A stretch of 46,063 nucleotides of DNA from the NCBI GenBank assembly GCA_030679995.1, contig JAUXSK010000031.1, positions 1 through 46,063 of the forward strand. Direction: 5' to 3'. The position numbers and the translations under genes were made by a program. Position 1 is the stretch's first letter, and the number at the start of each line of letters is the position of its first letter. Origin of the DNA: Candidatus Moraniibacteriota bacterium (GTDB lineage Bacteria; Patescibacteriota; Minisyncoccia; Moranbacterales; UBA2206). The notes beneath the pieces were generated by a model that was not told where the DNA came from, did no database searches, and saw nothing but the letters and a program-made list of their open reading frames with translations. This document shows positions 14,303-22,050 of the stretch, piece after piece.

Positions 14303-15775
14303 ATGAATAGATATATTCCCGTCATCGGTATGGAAATCCATGTCGAATTGAAGACTAAATCGAAGATGTTTTGCGGCTGCAAGAACGGTTTGGGCTTGGA
14401 AATCGAGCCGAACGTGAATATTTGTCCGGTGTGCACGGCCCAGCCTGGGACTTTGCCGGTGGCCAACGGGCAGGCGGTCAGGTTCGTGCAGATGGCCGGT
14501 TTGGCGCTGGATTGCCGGATCGCGGAAAATTCCAAATTTGACCGCAAGAACTATTTTTATCCGGATATTCCCAAGGGCTATCAGATTTCGCAATATGACC
14601 AGCCGTTATGCGAGCATGGGCGCATCGAAATCGATGGAAAGACTGTCGGGATAACCCGGATCCATATGGAAGAGGATACTGGCAAGTTGGTCCATCCGAA
14701 AGGTGCCGACCATTCTTTGGTCGATTTCAACCGGGCCGGCGTGCCTTTGATGGAATTGGTAACTGAGCCGGATATTGAAAATGGCAAAGAAGCGCGCCTG
14801 TTCTGCCAGAAATTACAGCAGATTTTCCGTTATTTGGAAATTTCTGAAGCGGATATGGAGAAGGGGCATATGCGGTGCGAAGTTAATATTTCTCTGCATA
14901 AAGAAGGCGAAGAAAAATTGAGCGGCACCAAATCGGAAATTAAGAACTTGAATTCTTTTCGGACCGTAGAAAAAGCGGTTGATTATGAAATCTCCCGTCA
15001 GACGGAAATTTTGGAAAAGGGTGAAAAAGTCATCCAAGAAACGCGGGGCTGGGACGAGGCGCGCGGCGTGACTGTCGCCCAGAGAAAAAAGGAATCCGCC
15101 CATGATTACCGCTATTTTCCCGAACCGGATATCCCGCCGATGAAATTCACCTCGGAATATGTGGAAAATTTGCGCCGATATCTGCCGGAATTGCCGGATG
15201 CGAAAGCTAAGAGATTCATAGGGGAATATAATTTATCTTTGGAAAACGTGAATGTGATCACGGGCGATAAGGATTTGGCGGAATATTTCGAACAAACCGT
15301 TTCCGAATTGAAAGAAAAAAGACAAAGCGGCGAGATAAAATCAGAAGAGGAAACGCTGGTCAAATTAGCCGCGAATTATATGGTCAGCGAATTGCAAAAA
15401 CATCTGTTGAAAAATTCCCAAACCGTCAAGGATGTGAAAATAACCGCGGAAAATTATGCGGAACTGATAGGTTTTTTGGCGGACGGCAAGATAAATTCAA
15501 GCGCGGGCCAGATCGTCCTGGAAGAAATGTACGCGACCGGCGGCGATCCGTCGCAAATCATCGAAGAAAAAAATCTGGCACAGCTGGATGACACTTCGGA
15601 GCTGGGAGGCATAGTGGACGAAGTGTTGAGCAGGAACCAAAAATCGATTGAAGACTTCAAAGCCGGCAAACAGAATGCGTTGCAGTTCCTGATGGGCCAG
15701 GTGATGGCGGCCTCGAAAGGCAAGGCCAATCCGGGAATTGTTATGGAGATGTTAAGAAATAAAATAAAAATATGA
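14303..15775 (+). CDS. gatB: Asp-tRNA(Asn)/Glu-tRNA(Gln) amidotransferase subunit B
   Basis: GatB is the tRNA-binding and kinase subunit of the GatCAB enzyme, which amidates misacylated Glu-tRNA(Gln) or Asp-tRNA(Asn). The 490-residue protein has VIGMEIHVELKTKSKMFCGC at the start with zinc-type cysteines continuing in CPVCTAQPGTLPVANGQAV. It then shows KNYFYPDIPKGYQISQYDQP, IHMEEDTGK, DFNRAGVPLMELVTEPDI and MRCEVNISL, with a GatB/YqeY-type helical tail to NPGIVMEMLRNKI. gatA and gatC are not in the window. An AGAGG lies only 2 nt before the ATG, too close to be a good SD. The stop overlaps the next start. Confidence 0.96.
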   Translation: MNRYIPVIGMEIHVELKTKSKMFCGCKNGLGLEIEPNVNICPVCTAQPGTLPVANGQAVRFVQMAGLALDCRIAENSKFDRKNYFYPDIPKGYQISQYDQPLCEHGRIEIDGKTVGITRIHMEEDTGKLVHPKGADHSLVDFNRAGVPLMELVTEPDIENGKEARLFCQKLQQIFRYLEISEADMEKGHMRCEVNISLHKEGEEKLSGTKSEIKNLNSFRTVEKAVDYEISRQTEILEKGEKVIQETRGWDEARGVTVAQRKKESAHDYRYFPEPDIPPMKFTSEYVENLRRYLPELPDAKAKRFIGEYNLSLENVNVITGDKDLAEYFEQTVSELKEKRQSGEIKSEEETLVKLAANYMVSELQKHLLKNSQTVKDVKITAENYAELIGFLADGKINSSAGQIVLEEMYATGGDPSQIIEEKNLAQLDDTSELGGIVDEVLSRNQKSIEDFKAGKQNALQFLMGQVMAASKGKANPGIVMEMLRNKIKI

Positions 15776-16323
15776 TGAAAGGCGTGTTTGAAAAAAATCC
15801 CGCGATAGGAGGCGCGTTTGACGGCCTTTTGGATCCGCCAGGAAAAGATTTGGGCGCTTTAGCATCTGGCAGTCAGATTGAAGGTTCGGACGGTACTCTT
15901 CTGGCAAGGATTATGAATAATGAATCTAGTTCGAATGGAAGAGGACAGATATCTATAAAAGCCGAACAAAACAATGATGAGTCCATCCAAACATCCCATA
16001 CCGTTGAGGCGGAAAAAATCAGATCGGCAGAATATCAGAAAATGATAGAGAAAGTGCTTGATGAAATAGATCTTTTTTCCCAGCGCGTAGCCGCATTTGA
16101 AGAGCGGATAAAAATAAACGAACAGCTGCCGAATCCCATAGAAGCGGAATTTTTAAGCACTGAGTTCGCGGAATTAAGCAGGGAAATGTATATGTTCTTG
16201 AAGTCTTTGAATTTGGATGAAATAAGGGACACTAAAATCAGGCCGGCTTTCAATGCGCTTGTCGATCAATTGTTCGCGTTAAAAGACCATGTTGCTGAAG
16301 AGGTGGAAAAAGAAGCGGAATAA
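15772..16323 (+). CDS. Small mostly helical protein, unknown
   Basis: I do not recognise this 183-residue protein. The first 75 residues are Gly/Ser/Asn-rich and probably disordered. Residues of about 80-183 are charged and predicted helical or coiled coil (for example AEYQKMIEKVLDEIDLFSQR and ALKDHVAEEVEKEAE). It has no cysteine or catalytic motif and no membrane segment. Its ATG overlaps the gatB stop by 4 nt, so it is co-translated with gatB, but a functional link is only suggested by position. Confidence 0.7.
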   Translation: MMKGVFEKNPAIGGAFDGLLDPPGKDLGALASGSQIEGSDGTLLARIMNNESSSNGRGQISIKAEQNNDESIQTSHTVEAEKIRSAEYQKMIEKVLDEIDLFSQRVAAFEERIKINEQLPNPIEAEFLSTEFAELSREMYMFLKSLNLDEIRDTKIRPAFNALVDQLFALKDHVAEEVEKEAE

Positions 16324-16351
16324 TAAGGCATGAGGGCTGGAATCAGGCCGG

Positions 16352-16379
16352 GACTGAAAGTTTTAGCAGTCTTATTTTT
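16352..16379 (+). terminator. Probable terminator after the gatB unit
   Basis: GACTG (16352-16356) pairs with CAGTC (16367-16371), followed by TTATTTTTG. The stem is short. It overlaps the 3' end of the convergent miaA gene. Confidence 0.45.
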
Positions 16380-17283
16380 GTAGAAAATTAACAACTTCCT
16401 TTTCGATATCTTCGTATTTTACTCTGCCTTTCCGGCAGATAGGCAGCCAGATGATCCGGTTGTCTTTTTTAAACCAAGTTATTTGGCGTTTGGCGTAATC
16501 CTTCTCGGCCAGATAGACTTTGGCATATAATTCTTCCAAAGAGATTTTTTTTCGCAGATACTCGGGTATCCAAAAATAGCCCAAGCCGAAGCTTTGAATT
16601 TTTTTCCAGTTTAATCCTTGTTGATGGAGCCTTTTCACTTCTTCGATCATCCCGTCCCGCCATCGCCGGTCGAGGCGTTTTTTTATTTTGGCATGCAACT
16701 CGTCTTTTGGCACGTCCAGGCCGATTTGCAAGGATCGGTATTGCGGATCGGATTTTTCTGCCGGAACTTGGCCGAGGGTTTTGCAGATTTCAATGGCGCG
16801 GATGAGCCGGACTTTGTTTTTCGCGTCGATGTTTTTGGCGCGCTGCGGATCAATTTTTTGCAACCGTCCGAACAATTCTTCGGCGCTTTCGTTGCTTAAA
16901 TTGTTACGCAACACCCAATCGGGCTTCACTTCCGGGTATGTCACATTATCCACGACCGATTTGATCCAAAAGCCGGTGCCGCCGCACAGGATCGGCAATT
17001 TGCCGCGCCGTAAAATATCCAAGATGGTTTTGTCCGCTCTCTTTTTGAATTGCGCCGCGCTGAAATCGGTTCTTGGGCTTACGATATCCAACATCCAGTG
17101 TTTGATACCGGCTTGTTCCCCAGACGTGATTTTGCCGGTGCCCACATCCATCCCGCGATAAACCTGCCGGGAATCCACCGATACGATTTCGCCATCGAAT
17201 TTTTGGGCCAGCCGGACCGCCACGGCCGATTTGCCGGCGGAAGTCGGACCGAGAATTACTATGATTTTCCTTCGAGATTCCAT
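16372..17283 (-). CDS. miaA: tRNA dimethylallyltransferase
   Basis: MiaA transfers a dimethylallyl group to A37 of tRNAs reading UNN codons (i6A37). The 303-residue protein has P-loop ILGPTSAGKSAVA (about 10-22), SVDSRQVYRGMDVGTGK, the insertion-domain stretch KHWMLDIVSP and LPILCGGTGFWIKSVV, and a C-terminal KRQITWFKKD. The start lies 25 nt inside the end of miaB, so the two genes overlap and are probably coupled. MiaB acts on the product of MiaA, which fits the arrangement. Confidence 0.95.
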   Translation of the reverse strand: MESRRKIIVILGPTSAGKSAVAVRLAQKFDGEIVSVDSRQVYRGMDVGTGKITSGEQAGIKHWMLDIVSPRTDFSAAQFKKRADKTILDILRRGKLPILCGGTGFWIKSVVDNVTYPEVKPDWVLRNNLSNESAEELFGRLQKIDPQRAKNIDAKNKVRLIRAIEICKTLGQVPAEKSDPQYRSLQIGLDVPKDELHAKIKKRLDRRWRDGMIEEVKRLHQQGLNWKKIQSFGLGYFWIPEYLRKKISLEELYAKVYLAEKDYAKRQITWFKKDNRIIWLPICRKGRVKYEDIEKEVVNFLQK

Positions 17284-18566
17284 ATGTTGGCGTGGGTTAT
17301 TTTTACTTTTATGAATTTTCCGACCAGATTTTTTTTATCGGAGATTATTTTCACATTTTTCAGGGTGCGGGTTTTGCCGAAATATAAGCCGTCTTTTTCT
17401 TTATCGACCAGGACTTCAATGGCGGTATGGAGAAATTTCCGGCTGTTTTTCAAGGCGGTTTTTTTCAGAATTTCATTGAGGAACCGTTCACGCCTTTCTT
17501 TTTCCGGTTTGGAAATGGAATCTTTCATTTTCCAAGCCGCGGTGCCGGGACGGGGGGAAAACTGGCCGAAGAAAACCATATCGTAGCCGGCTTTTTCCAT
17601 TATTTCCGCCGAATCCAAAAATTGTTTTTTGGTTTCCCCGGGAAAACCGACGATGATGTCGGAAGTGATGGCGAACGGCACGCCTGGTTTGTTTTTTCGG
17701 AAAGCGGATTCTATTTTTTTGACCAGAGCTAAATATTCCTTGGCGGTATATTTGCGGTTCATCCGGCGCAAAACTTCATCATTGCCGGCTTGGATGGGTA
17801 AGTGGAAAGACTCGCAAACCTTTTTGCATTTCGCCACGGTTCCGATCATTTCATCTGTCACGTCTTTCGGATGGTTGCTGACGAAACGGATCCAGAATTT
17901 TCCCGGAAGGGAGTTGACTTTTTTAAGCAGTTTGGAAAAATTTATTTTGTCATCGGAATATGAATTAACATTTTGTCCTAATAGGGTTATTTCTTTATAT
18001 CCTTTCCCAACTAATGTATTAATTTCTGTGATTATATCTTCAGCTGGACGGGAAACTTCGCGGCCACGGGCGTATGGGACGACGCAATATGAACAGAAAT
18101 TATTACAGCCCGTCATAATCGGCACAAAAGCCTGATATGAATTGGTAAATTTGGGTTGTATGGATAAATAAGCGGCATTTTCCTTGGTTATCGTGGTATT
18201 TTTTTTGTCGAAATTTTCAATTTTCAAACAATTTTCAATGACAAAATTTTCAAACAATTTAAAATCGTTGATCGGAAAAAACAAATCGACTTTGTTTTTT
18301 AATCTTCTCTGCACGTCCTTGCGATTAGCCAGACAGCCAGTCAGGGCGATTTTGATTTCCGAGTTGTTTTTTTTGAGGTTGTGGATTTGTCCATAGACTC
18401 GATCTTCGGCCATCTGGCGCACGCCGCAGGTATTGAAAACCGCCAAATCAGCCTCTTTGATTCCGTCAGAGGGCGTATAGGCGTTATTTTCCAAAAATCC
18501 CGCAATCCGTTCGGAATCTGAAATGTTCATTTGGCAGCCAAAGGTTTTGATGAAATATCTTTGCAT
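17259..18566 (-). CDS. miaB: tRNA-2-methylthio-N6-dimethylallyladenosine synthase
   Basis: MiaB is a radical-SAM methylthiotransferase that converts i6A37 to ms2i6A37. The 435-residue protein has the N-terminal UPF0004 domain with three cluster cysteines (KTFGCQMN, FNTCGVRQ, LTGCLAN), the radical-SAM CxxxCxxC motif in GCNNFCSYCVVPYARGRE, LLGQNVNSY, PIQAGNDEVLRRMNR and a C-terminal TRAM domain ending THANIWNLEG. Length is normal. It is the upstream gene of the miaB-miaA pair. Confidence 0.96.
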   Translation of the reverse strand: MQRYFIKTFGCQMNISDSERIAGFLENNAYTPSDGIKEADLAVFNTCGVRQMAEDRVYGQIHNLKKNNSEIKIALTGCLANRKDVQRRLKNKVDLFFPINDFKLFENFVIENCLKIENFDKKNTTITKENAAYLSIQPKFTNSYQAFVPIMTGCNNFCSYCVVPYARGREVSRPAEDIITEINTLVGKGYKEITLLGQNVNSYSDDKINFSKLLKKVNSLPGKFWIRFVSNHPKDVTDEMIGTVAKCKKVCESFHLPIQAGNDEVLRRMNRKYTAKEYLALVKKIESAFRKNKPGVPFAITSDIIVGFPGETKKQFLDSAEIMEKAGYDMVFFGQFSPRPGTAAWKMKDSISKPEKERRERFLNEILKKTALKNSRKFLHTAIEVLVDKEKDGLYFGKTRTLKNVKIISDKKNLVGKFIKVKITHANIWNLEGKS

Positions 18567-18583
18567 ATAATTGAGTATATATC

Positions 18584-18612
18584 AGGATACTATATCTGAG
18601 CCGTTTTATCAA
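18584..18612 (-). promoter_or_regulatory. Possible miaB promoter
   Basis: On the minus strand TTGATA (18607-18612) and TATCCT (18584-18589) are separated by 17 nt, about 12 nt ahead of a short leader. The -10 match is only moderate. Confidence 0.35.
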
Positions 18613-18614
18613 GC

Positions 18615-18641
18615 AAAAAGGCATCCTAACGCGGATGCCTT
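18615..18641 (-). terminator. Terminator after thrS
   Basis: On the minus strand AAGGCATCC pairs with GGATGCCTT across a GCGTTA loop and ends in a run of five T. It separates thrS from miaB. Confidence 0.85.
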
Positions 18642-18658
18642 CGATATGCTCAGAAGGT

Positions 18659-20392
18659 TTATTTTTTATCGCGGATTTCGGTTGTGATTTTTTCCACGAA
18701 TTCCTCGATTTTCATAACGGTCTGATCCTTGGTGCCTCTCGGACGGACGGCTAAAGTTTGCGATTCCATTTCTTTTTCGCCAACGACCAACATATAGGGG
18801 ATTTTCTGTTTTTCGGCGTTGCGGATGCGCTTGCCTAAGCCTTCGGCAGTGGCATCGACTTCAGCGCGCACGCCGGCTGCGACCAGTTTGCTTTTGACTT
18901 CCGCGGCATAGGCGCCGAATTTTTCTTCGGAAACTGGGATAATCATCGCTTGGACAGGGGAAAGCCAGGCTGGAAGATTGCCACCAGTATGTTCAATGAA
19001 AATACCCGTGAATCTTTCTAATGAGCCAAAGATTGCAGCGTGGATCATAACGGGAATTTGCTTGCTTCCGTCAGCGGCGATATATTCCAGTTCAAATCTT
19101 TGCGGTAACTGGAAATCAAGTTGGATGGTCGCAAGTTGCCATCTGCGGCCCAGGGCATCTTTCATATCGATGTCGATCTTTGGTCCATAGAAAGCACCGT
19201 CACCTTCTTTTAATTCATAGTTGATATTTTCCTTTGCCAATGCTTGCTTCAAATCCGCTTCAGCCTTGTCCCAGGTCGGAATTTCACCCATAAAATTTTC
19301 CGGTCTGGTGGATAAGAAGAATTCAGGAGTTATCTTGAAGACCGCGTAATATTCTTTGACCATCTTGAGCAACGTTACGATTTCTTCCTCAATCTGTGTT
19401 TCCATAGCGAAGATGTGGGCGTCATCCTGTGTGATTGAACGTACTCGCAGGAGCCCGTTTAGTTGGCCAGATTTTTCATTGCGCATAACGCGTCCGATTT
19501 CAGTATAGCGGATCGGTAGTTCCTTATAGGATCTTTGTTGGGTTTGATAAATTTTGATATTAAACGGGCAATCCATCGGTTTCAAGCAATACGTTTCTTT
19601 TTCTACATCAAAATAAAACATATCATCTTTATAATGATCCCAATGCCCGGAAGTTTTCCAAAGGATATTTTTAGCAAGTTGAGGGGTCTGGATTTCCAGA
19701 TTGCCGTATTTTTTGCGGATTGATTTTCCAAATTTTTCCAGCTCGTTCCATATAATCATCCCTTTTGGATGCCAAAAGGCGGAACCGGGAGCTTCACTAT
19801 GGAAGGAGAATAAATCTAGCTCGCGCCCGAGCTTTTTATGGTCCCTTTTTTCCGCCTCCTCTATCATATGCAGGTAGGCCTTCAACTCGTCCTTACTGGC
19901 GAAAGCTACGCCGTAAATCCGTTGCATCTGCTTGTTTTTTTCATCCGCTTTCCAATAGGCGCCGGAAATTTTGGTGAGTTTGAAGGCGTCCGCTTTGATT
20001 TCACCGGTCGAGTCCAAGTGTGGTCCAGCGCACAGGTCGATGAAATGTCCGGATTTATAAACGGAAATAGCTTCGCCGGCTTTTTCCAGATCGGCGATCA
20101 ACTCGAGTTTATAAGTCTGGCCAAGCTGTTCGAATTTGCTTTTGGCGTCGGCGGCGGACAGGGTAGCCCGCTCGAAAGGGTGGTTGGCCTTGATGATTTC
20201 TTTCATCTTGTTCTCCAATATTTCCAAATCTTCCGGAATTAAGGTACGCGGCAGGTCGAAGTCGTAATAGAAGCCGTTTTCGATGGCAGGACCGGTGCCG
20301 AATTTGGCTTCCGGGAACATTTCCAGGACGGCGGCGGCCAAAACGTGCGCGGCTGAATGGCGGATCATCTCGATATCTTTTTCTTCGCTCAT
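18659..20392 (-). CDS. thrS: Threonyl-tRNA synthetase lacking the TGS domain
   Basis: ThrRS charges tRNA-Thr. The 577-residue protein starts directly in the editing-like tRNA_SAD domain (RHSAAHVLA with HxxxH at residues 12-16, and CAGPHLDSTGEIKADAFKL with the second Cys/His pair). It continues with the class II core, in which LKPMDCPFNIKI, TQDDAHIF and IHAAIFGSLERF supply the zinc Cys and two His, and ends in an anticodon-binding domain (AMIIPVSEEKFG, GLGKRIRNAEKQKIPYMLVVG). The roughly 60-residue N-terminal TGS domain found in E. coli ThrRS (642 residues) is absent, as in some other bacteria. A T-box-like leader precedes it. No SD is visible before the ATG. Confidence 0.94.
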   Translation of the reverse strand: MSEEKDIEMIRHSAAHVLAAAVLEMFPEAKFGTGPAIENGFYYDFDLPRTLIPEDLEILENKMKEIIKANHPFERATLSAADAKSKFEQLGQTYKLELIADLEKAGEAISVYKSGHFIDLCAGPHLDSTGEIKADAFKLTKISGAYWKADEKNKQMQRIYGVAFASKDELKAYLHMIEEAEKRDHKKLGRELDLFSFHSEAPGSAFWHPKGMIIWNELEKFGKSIRKKYGNLEIQTPQLAKNILWKTSGHWDHYKDDMFYFDVEKETYCLKPMDCPFNIKIYQTQQRSYKELPIRYTEIGRVMRNEKSGQLNGLLRVRSITQDDAHIFAMETQIEEEIVTLLKMVKEYYAVFKITPEFFLSTRPENFMGEIPTWDKAEADLKQALAKENINYELKEGDGAFYGPKIDIDMKDALGRRWQLATIQLDFQLPQRFELEYIAADGSKQIPVMIHAAIFGSLERFTGIFIEHTGGNLPAWLSPVQAMIIPVSEEKFGAYAAEVKSKLVAAGVRAEVDATAEGLGKRIRNAEKQKIPYMLVVGEKEMESQTLAVRPRGTKDQTVMKIEEFVEKITTEIRDKK

Positions 20393-20490
20393 ATATTTTT
20401 TTAAAAATTATTAATCAATGGAATTGTCCGCCAGAGGCGGATTTGCTTTTTGTCGCAAAATTAAAATTTCGACAAAAAACAAAAAATGCC

Positions 20491-20632
20491 AAAAAATTAT
20501 CTGACTTCGAGGTCCTGCAATCAGGACGGTTCCACTCGAATTCCCATAATTTTTGGGCACTCTTTTGGCCGGATTCGTCGGGCCTTACGGAAACTCGGCG
20601 GTCGGTAGCCGCGTCAATGTTCCATTCGGTTA
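20491..20632 (-). ncRNA. Candidate threonine T-box riboswitch, ultrashort stem I
   Basis: This minus-strand leader ahead of thrS carries a textbook T-box antiterminator. Outer helix TTCGAG/CTCGAA (20535-20540 with 20506-20511) and inner helix GTCCTG/CAGGAC (20522-20527 with 20512-20517) flank a single 7-nt bulge TGGAACC (20528-20534), matching the UGGNACC core that binds the tRNA 3' end. A competing terminator pairs CTGATT (20519-20524) with AGTCAG (20501-20506) before an ATAATTTTTT run. The first hairpin, near the predicted RNA start, has stems ATGGAA/TTCCGT and GCGG/CCGC and a 7-nt loop CTACCGA containing ACC, a Thr codon. It is much shorter than a classical stem I. Confidence 0.7.
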
Positions 20633-20639
20633 TAATCGC

Positions 20640-20668
20640 ATTGTAACTCAAAATCATTTTGACTGCAA
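20640..20668 (-). promoter_or_regulatory. Promoter of the thrS leader
   Basis: On the minus strand TTGCAG (20663-20668) and TACAAT (20640-20645) are separated by 17 nt. The predicted start near 20633 falls just before the specifier hairpin, which supports an ultrashort T-box stem I. Confidence 0.6.
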
Positions 20669-20687
20669 GCCGCAGTTGGGGTATGAT
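20659..20687 (+). promoter_or_regulatory. Promoter of the metallophosphoesterase gene
   Basis: TTGACT (20659-20664) and TATGAT (20682-20687) are separated by 17 nt. It overlaps the divergent thrS promoter, so the two may interfere. Confidence 0.7.
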
Positions 20688-20716
20688 TGGGACAGAGCTA
20701 AATAAGGAAGCTTCAT

Positions 20717-21847
20717 ATGTCTATAAATGCCGTTTTAATGATGACTGTATTGGTGGCTTTCGCGGCCATTTTGTTCGGTTGTCATTTTTTCATATATTTT
20801 TCTTTGATCAAATTTTTGGGTATCGGCAGTATGGGCGCTAAAATTTGGTTAGCCGGCATCCTGTTTATCCTAAGCATAAGTTTCATCGCATCTTCCATCT
20901 TGGCGCATTACAGTGAAAATTCCGCTACGAAAATATTATATTTTTCTTCGGGCTTATGGTTGGGAATCGGATTCAATCTGATTTTGGCTTTTGCGGCCAT
21001 TTGGATTATCACGGCAATCGCCAGCGTGTCGGGCTTCCAACTTGAATATCGGGAATATTTGTATTTAGTGGCGCTTTCAATCGTTTTCGCTATTTCTTAT
21101 TCTGGCTACGGCGTATGGAACGCCTATCATCCCAAGATTAAGAATATAACGGTCAGGGTGGATAATTTGCCGGATAGTTGGCGCGGTAAAACCGCGGTGC
21201 AATTGAGCGATGTGCATCTGGGTTTGATTTTCGGGAAAAATTTTTTGGCGGATGTCGTTCAGAAAGTCAATGCTGAAAAGCCCGACACAGTCTTTATTAC
21301 GGGAGATCTGTTTGACGGTATGGATGGGAGTTTGGAAAAATTAGTAACTCCGCTGAATGATATCAAGGCGGTCGGCGGGATTTATTTTGTGACTGGAAAC
21401 CATGAAACGTATCTGGGCGTTGCCGGCACCCTGGACGTCTTGAATAAGACTCCGGTGAAAGTCCTGGATGACGAGATGGCCGATGTATACGGGATGCAAG
21501 TCATTGGCATCAGCTATCCGCAAAGGGGCGAGTCGCGGGATATCGGAAGCGCGATAACGGATATCAAAGGATTTGACTCGAAAAAACCAAGCATCTTGTT
21601 GTATCATAATCCGGCTGAATGGCGGCAAGCCAAGGCGAGTGGCGTGAGTTTGCAATTAGCCGGCCATACGCATACGGGACAATTGTTCCCGCTGCAATTC
21701 ATCACCCGGCTGGTTTACGGAAAATATTTCTACGGTTTGCATAGGGAAGATAATTTTTCTATCTATACTTCGCCTGGCATCGGCACTTGGGGTCCGACGA
21801 TGCGGACCAATTATGGCCCGGAAATCGTAGTGATCCATTTTGAATGA
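20717..21847 (+). CDS. Membrane-anchored metallophosphoesterase
   Basis: This 376-residue protein has four hydrophobic helices in the first 140 residues and a calcineurin-type phosphoesterase domain after them. All metal motifs are present: LSDVHLG (DxH), ITGDLFDG (GDxxD), VTGNHET (GNHE), LYHNP and AGHTHTGQ (GHxH). The layout is that of YkuE/YaeI-like proteins, which hydrolyse phosphodiesters such as UDP-diacylglucosamine at the membrane. The actual substrate is unknown. An AAGGA lies about 9 nt before the ATG. It is a single-gene unit. Confidence 0.88.
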   Translation: MSINAVLMMTVLVAFAAILFGCHFFIYFSLIKFLGIGSMGAKIWLAGILFILSISFIASSILAHYSENSATKILYFSSGLWLGIGFNLILAFAAIWIITAIASVSGFQLEYREYLYLVALSIVFAISYSGYGVWNAYHPKIKNITVRVDNLPDSWRGKTAVQLSDVHLGLIFGKNFLADVVQKVNAEKPDTVFITGDLFDGMDGSLEKLVTPLNDIKAVGGIYFVTGNHETYLGVAGTLDVLNKTPVKVLDDEMADVYGMQVIGISYPQRGESRDIGSAITDIKGFDSKKPSILLYHNPAEWRQAKASGVSLQLAGHTHTGQLFPLQFITRLVYGKYFYGLHREDNFSIYTSPGIGTWGPTMRTNYGPEIVVIHFE

Positions 21848-21890
21848 CGATGCGCCATTCCCTCCTAAAAGAAAAAGGGCAAAAAACTTG

Positions 21891-21962
21891 CCTGCCGGCA
21901 GGGAAACCGCCGCCGTCGGCTTGTGCTGTCTAGATCTTGTCATTCCGGCCTTGAGCCGGAAT
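21891..21962. repeat. REP-like palindromes
   Basis: A perfect CCTGCCGGCAGG palindrome (21891-21902) is followed 39 nt later by a hairpin ATTCCGGC/GCCGGAAT (21942-21949 with 21955-21962) with loop CTTGA. The same kinds of element recur at 42508-42549. Confidence 0.6.
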
Positions 21963-22012
21963 CTACTTGCGATATAGTGAATCTATATTTTTCTCGTTGA
22001 AACATAGGGAAG

Positions 22013-22033
22013 ATCCTGAATCAAGTTCAGGAT
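22013..22033. repeat. REP-like palindrome with TCAAG loop
   Basis: ATCCTGAA pairs perfectly with TTCAGGAT across a TCAAG loop and is followed by GACAG. The loop matches the hairpins at 21942 (inverted) and 42529, while the stem differs by compensated changes. It lies 17 nt from the dnaE stop codon. Confidence 0.6.
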
Positions 22034-22050
22034 GACAGCGTCGTAGGCTT

